DNA from: an uncultured Coriobacteriaceae bacterium
Lineage (GTDB): Bacteria > Actinomycetota > Coriobacteriia > Coriobacteriales > Eggerthellaceae
Direction of reading: 5' to 3'
Assembly: GCA_902796815.1 (NCBI GenBank)
Contig: CADBQL010000328.1
Location: forward strand, 1-6,638
Length of the DNA stretch: 6,638 nt
Notes under the pieces: generated by a model
Told to the model about the DNA's origin: nothing
Database searches by the model: none
Seen by the model: the letters and a program-made list of their open reading frames with translations, nothing else
Translations under genes and position numbers: made by a program
In this document: positions 5,117 to 6,638 of the stretch, in pieces
Layout of the letters: the number at the start of each line of letters is the position of its first letter
How positions within the stretch are numbered: position 1 is the stretch's first letter

Positions 5117-5598
5117 TGGCAGAATGGGCAGGCAAGAAACGCGAACGCAAGTCGATAGCCAAAAATCGGCGCGCGTTTCACGAATACGAGATTCTTGAAA
5201 CATATGAAGCCGGGCTCGAGCTAACTGGTACCGAAGTGCGCTCTCTACGCGAGAATAACTGCCAGCTCACGGACTGCTTCGCGCTCATTCGCGGTGGCGA
5301 AGTTTGGCTGCATAACGTACACATTGCTCCATTTTCCAATGGAAACATCGCAAACGGCGATCCCGACCGCAAGCGCAAGCTGCTTTTGCATCGCCGCGAG
5401 ATTCGCACGCTCGAGCAGAAAACGCGCGAAAAGGGCCTTACGCTCGTGCCTGTTTCGATGTATTTCAAGGAAAACGGACTCGTCAAAGTGGAATTAGCGC
5501 TTGCGCGCGGCAAGAAAACCTACGACAAGCGCCAGACGATTGCCAAGCGTGATGCGCAACGCGACATCGATCGTGCGATGAAGGAGCGCTATCGTTAG
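5116..5598 (+). CDS. smpB: SsrA-binding protein SmpB
   Basis: SmpB binds tmRNA and delivers it to stalled ribosomes for trans-translation, tagging the incomplete protein for degradation. The 160-residue length is normal. Conserved stretches are all present: IAKNRRAFHEYEILETYEAGLELTGTEVRSLR (14-45), the GGEVWLHNVHIAPF region (60-73), DPDRKRKLLLHRREI (82-96), EKGLTLVPVSMYF (105-117), VKVELALARGKKTYDKRQTIAKRDAQRDIDRAMK (123-156). The basic C-terminal tail, which folds into a helix in the ribosomal mRNA channel, is intact. ATG 5116 follows AAAGGAG (5101-5107) with 8-base spacing and overlaps the upstream TAA. The stop is TAG. The tmRNA gene, often nearby in other genomes, is not visible in this window. 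Confidence 0.97.
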   Translation: MAEWAGKKRERKSIAKNRRAFHEYEILETYEAGLELTGTEVRSLRENNCQLTDCFALIRGGEVWLHNVHIAPFSNGNIANGDPDRKRKLLLHRREIRTLEQKTREKGLTLVPVSMYFKENGLVKVELALARGKKTYDKRQTIAKRDAQRDIDRAMKERYR

Positions 5599-5705
5599 GG
5601 GACTCGCTCTATTGCGCTAAAAAAGCGAACCGCTGCCAAGTCTTACAATCTATGGAAACGATCTGGGCAAACGGCGAAACCCACTCAAGAGAAACGGAGT
5701 AGAGG

Positions 5706-6581
5706 ATGGCTGAAGAGTTCGAAACCGTCGAGATGGAAATTTCGGAAGACGATATCCTGTATTACCTGGTCGACGAAGATGATAACGAAATCGGCTTCGT
5801 CATTGAGGAGGATGGCCAGGAGGTCGAATGCTACTACGAGGGCATCGATGGTGACGACTTTGTTGTAGTCGATACGGCTTTTGGCGACGGAAGAGACGCC
5901 GCAAACGATGACGCCGATGTCGAGGTCGCCAATACCGACATGGCAGAGCTCGCCGAGCTCATCGACGGCGAGGTTGTTGAGCTCGAAATCGATGAAGACG
6001 CTATCGACCACTACCTGTTTGACGAGGACGGTAACGAAATCGGTTTCGTCATCTTCGAGGACGGCGTCGAAGTCGAATGCTACTACGAGGACGTAGTGCT
6101 TGATGAGGGCGCTGATGGCGAGCTCGGAGAAGGACCTACAAGCGAACTCGAAGCAGCTCTCGACGAGGGGCTTGCCGCTACAGCAGCCACGCAGCAGCCC
6201 AACCCCGCACCAGCCAAGACCAAGCCCGAAAAAGCCGAAGACCACGGATACCTTTATAAGATGGCGTCAATCGTCGGGCATAAGGGCAACCAGGCGCGCA
6301 AGAAGGCCGAGGTGCAACTTGACAAGGTGCGTAGTAAGGCCGAGGTAGGCGTCGACAAAGCAACCGAGGCTGTTGAGGCAGGAGGCCAGCGTCTCAAGGA
6401 GAAGAAAGACGATCTTGACCTGGGCATCACGCGCGAAGGGATGAAAGAAACGACCGCCGACCTCAACGCCATCGCCAAGGAGGGCGCAGAAACCGCAAAG
6501 GAGTTGAAAGAAGCCTACGATGACATTATGGACTCGTTCGGCTTTCTCATGCCTAAGGGCATCCGCCGACGCTTGCCCTAA
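5706..6581 (+). CDS. Acidic protein with two 40-residue repeat modules and a charged helical tail, function unknown
   Basis: I do not recognise a named family; there is a loose resemblance to short acidic DUF1292-type proteins. The 291-residue protein has three parts. Residues 8-47 and 91-130 are copies of one module, identical at 29 of 40 positions and sharing DED-NEIGFVI-EDG-EVECYYE, with an invariant Cys (42, 125) before two tyrosines. They are joined by an acidic linker. A Pro/Ala-rich linker follows at about 157-178. The rest is a Lys/Glu/Ala-rich, probably long amphipathic helix or coiled coil (193-275) ending in PKGIRRRLP. There is no signal peptide or membrane helix, so it is probably cytoplasmic. 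The ATG at 5706 follows GGAG (5696-5699) with 6-base spacing. The gene begins 107 bases after smpB; co-transcription is possible. The overlapping minus-strand frames here reflect the high GA content. Confidence 0.88.
   Translation: MAEEFETVEMEISEDDILYYLVDEDDNEIGFVIEEDGQEVECYYEGIDGDDFVVVDTAFGDGRDAANDDADVEVANTDMAELAELIDGEVVELEIDEDAIDHYLFDEDGNEIGFVIFEDGVEVECYYEDVVLDEGADGELGEGPTSELEAALDEGLAATAATQQPNPAPAKTKPEKAEDHGYLYKMASIVGHKGNQARKKAEVQLDKVRSKAEVGVDKATEAVEAGGQRLKEKKDDLDLGITREGMKETTADLNAIAKEGAETAKELKEAYDDIMDSFGFLMPKGIRRRLP
5727..6095 (+). repeat. Internal duplication of a 40-codon module
   Basis: Codons 8-47 (5727-5846) and 91-130 (5976-6095) encode modules 29/40 identical, spaced 83 codons apart. 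The strongest block is NEIGFVI through EVECYYE. Divergence of about a quarter of the residues indicates an old duplication kept under selection. Confidence 0.85.
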
Positions 6582-6610
6582 CGTAGTTCGCCTCGGTGCG
6601 CCGCATCCCA

Positions 6611-6638
6611 ATGAGTCGCGCCCCTGGGGCATGACTCA
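6611..6638. repeat. 29-bp palindromic repeat, copy 7, cut by the window end
   Basis: ATGAGT, CG, CGCCCC, T, GGGGCA, TG, ACTCA, with the final T of the outer arm expected just outside. It lies 30 bases after the stop of the acidic-protein gene, the usual intergenic, 3'-flanking setting of this element. Confidence 0.85.

Noticed and set aside
5599..5705. tmRNA (ssrA) gene or strong terminator after smpB
   Set aside because: The gap is far too short for tmRNA and shows no tRNA-like ends; CGCT-AAAAA-AGCG at 5614-5626 is only a 4-bp stem and lacks a U-tract.
5685..6245. 186-codon minus-strand open frame
   Set aside because: It is the antisense shadow of the acidic protein; its valine/aspartate-rich, low-complexity product mirrors the GAC/GAG-rich sense codons, and the plus-strand frame has the ribosome binding site and the internal duplication.
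6582..6638. Repeat copy 7 as the intrinsic terminator of the acidic-protein gene
   Set aside because: The hairpin would be stable, but no U-tract follows within the window and the same element occurs in promoter-side positions, so a terminator call is not supported.

Overview
The window looks like chromosomal DNA of a moderate-GC Gram-positive bacterium. My best guess is an actinobacterium of the class Coriobacteriia (Eggerthellaceae-like). This rests on the gene mix (a Fec-type permease beside a DUF364 protein, a long membrane-anchored L,D-transpeptidase, smpB, and a very acidic lineage-style protein), on strong AGGAG-type ribosome binding sites and on codon use. It is an inference, and no rRNA or other marker gene is present to prove it.

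Layout. The left two thirds are read on the minus strand. From right to left they hold an L,D-transpeptidase gene (2619-4418) interrupted by one in-frame amber codon, a DUF364-family putative heavy-metal-chelation protein (1533-2384), and a FecCD-type permease of an iron/cobalamin/haem-class ABC importer (1-1140). The right third is on the plus strand. A small basic protein of unknown function (4838-5116) is translationally coupled to smpB (5116-5598), which is followed by a 291-residue acidic protein carrying two near-identical 40-residue modules and a lysine-rich helical tail (5706-6581). The transpeptidase gene and the small-protein/smpB unit are divergent around 4419-4837.

The most striking feature is a dispersed 29-bp palindrome: ATGAGT, two variable bases, CGCCCC, a single central T or A, GGGGCG, two variable bases, ACTCAT. 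There are seven full or nearly full copies plus at least three truncated ones. Four of the five non-coding gaps hold it; the exception is the short smpB gap. It occurs mostly as close pairs. One copy supplies the stop codon of the DUF364 gene, another covers the -35 region of the likely smpB-operon promoter, and the last runs off the right end of the window. It behaves like a REP/BIME-type interspersed element. No transposase or other partner is encoded here.

Functionally, the permease and DUF364 protein suggest metal or metal-chelate uptake. The AT-rich leader of the permease gene holds a promoter-like sequence, a terminator-like hairpin and a TTAG...CTAA operator-like inverted repeat. SmpB is the tmRNA partner for ribosome rescue, but no tmRNA gene is visible. 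The transpeptidase would crosslink peptidoglycan if the amber codon were absent or read through; as written its catalytic domain is separated from its anchor.
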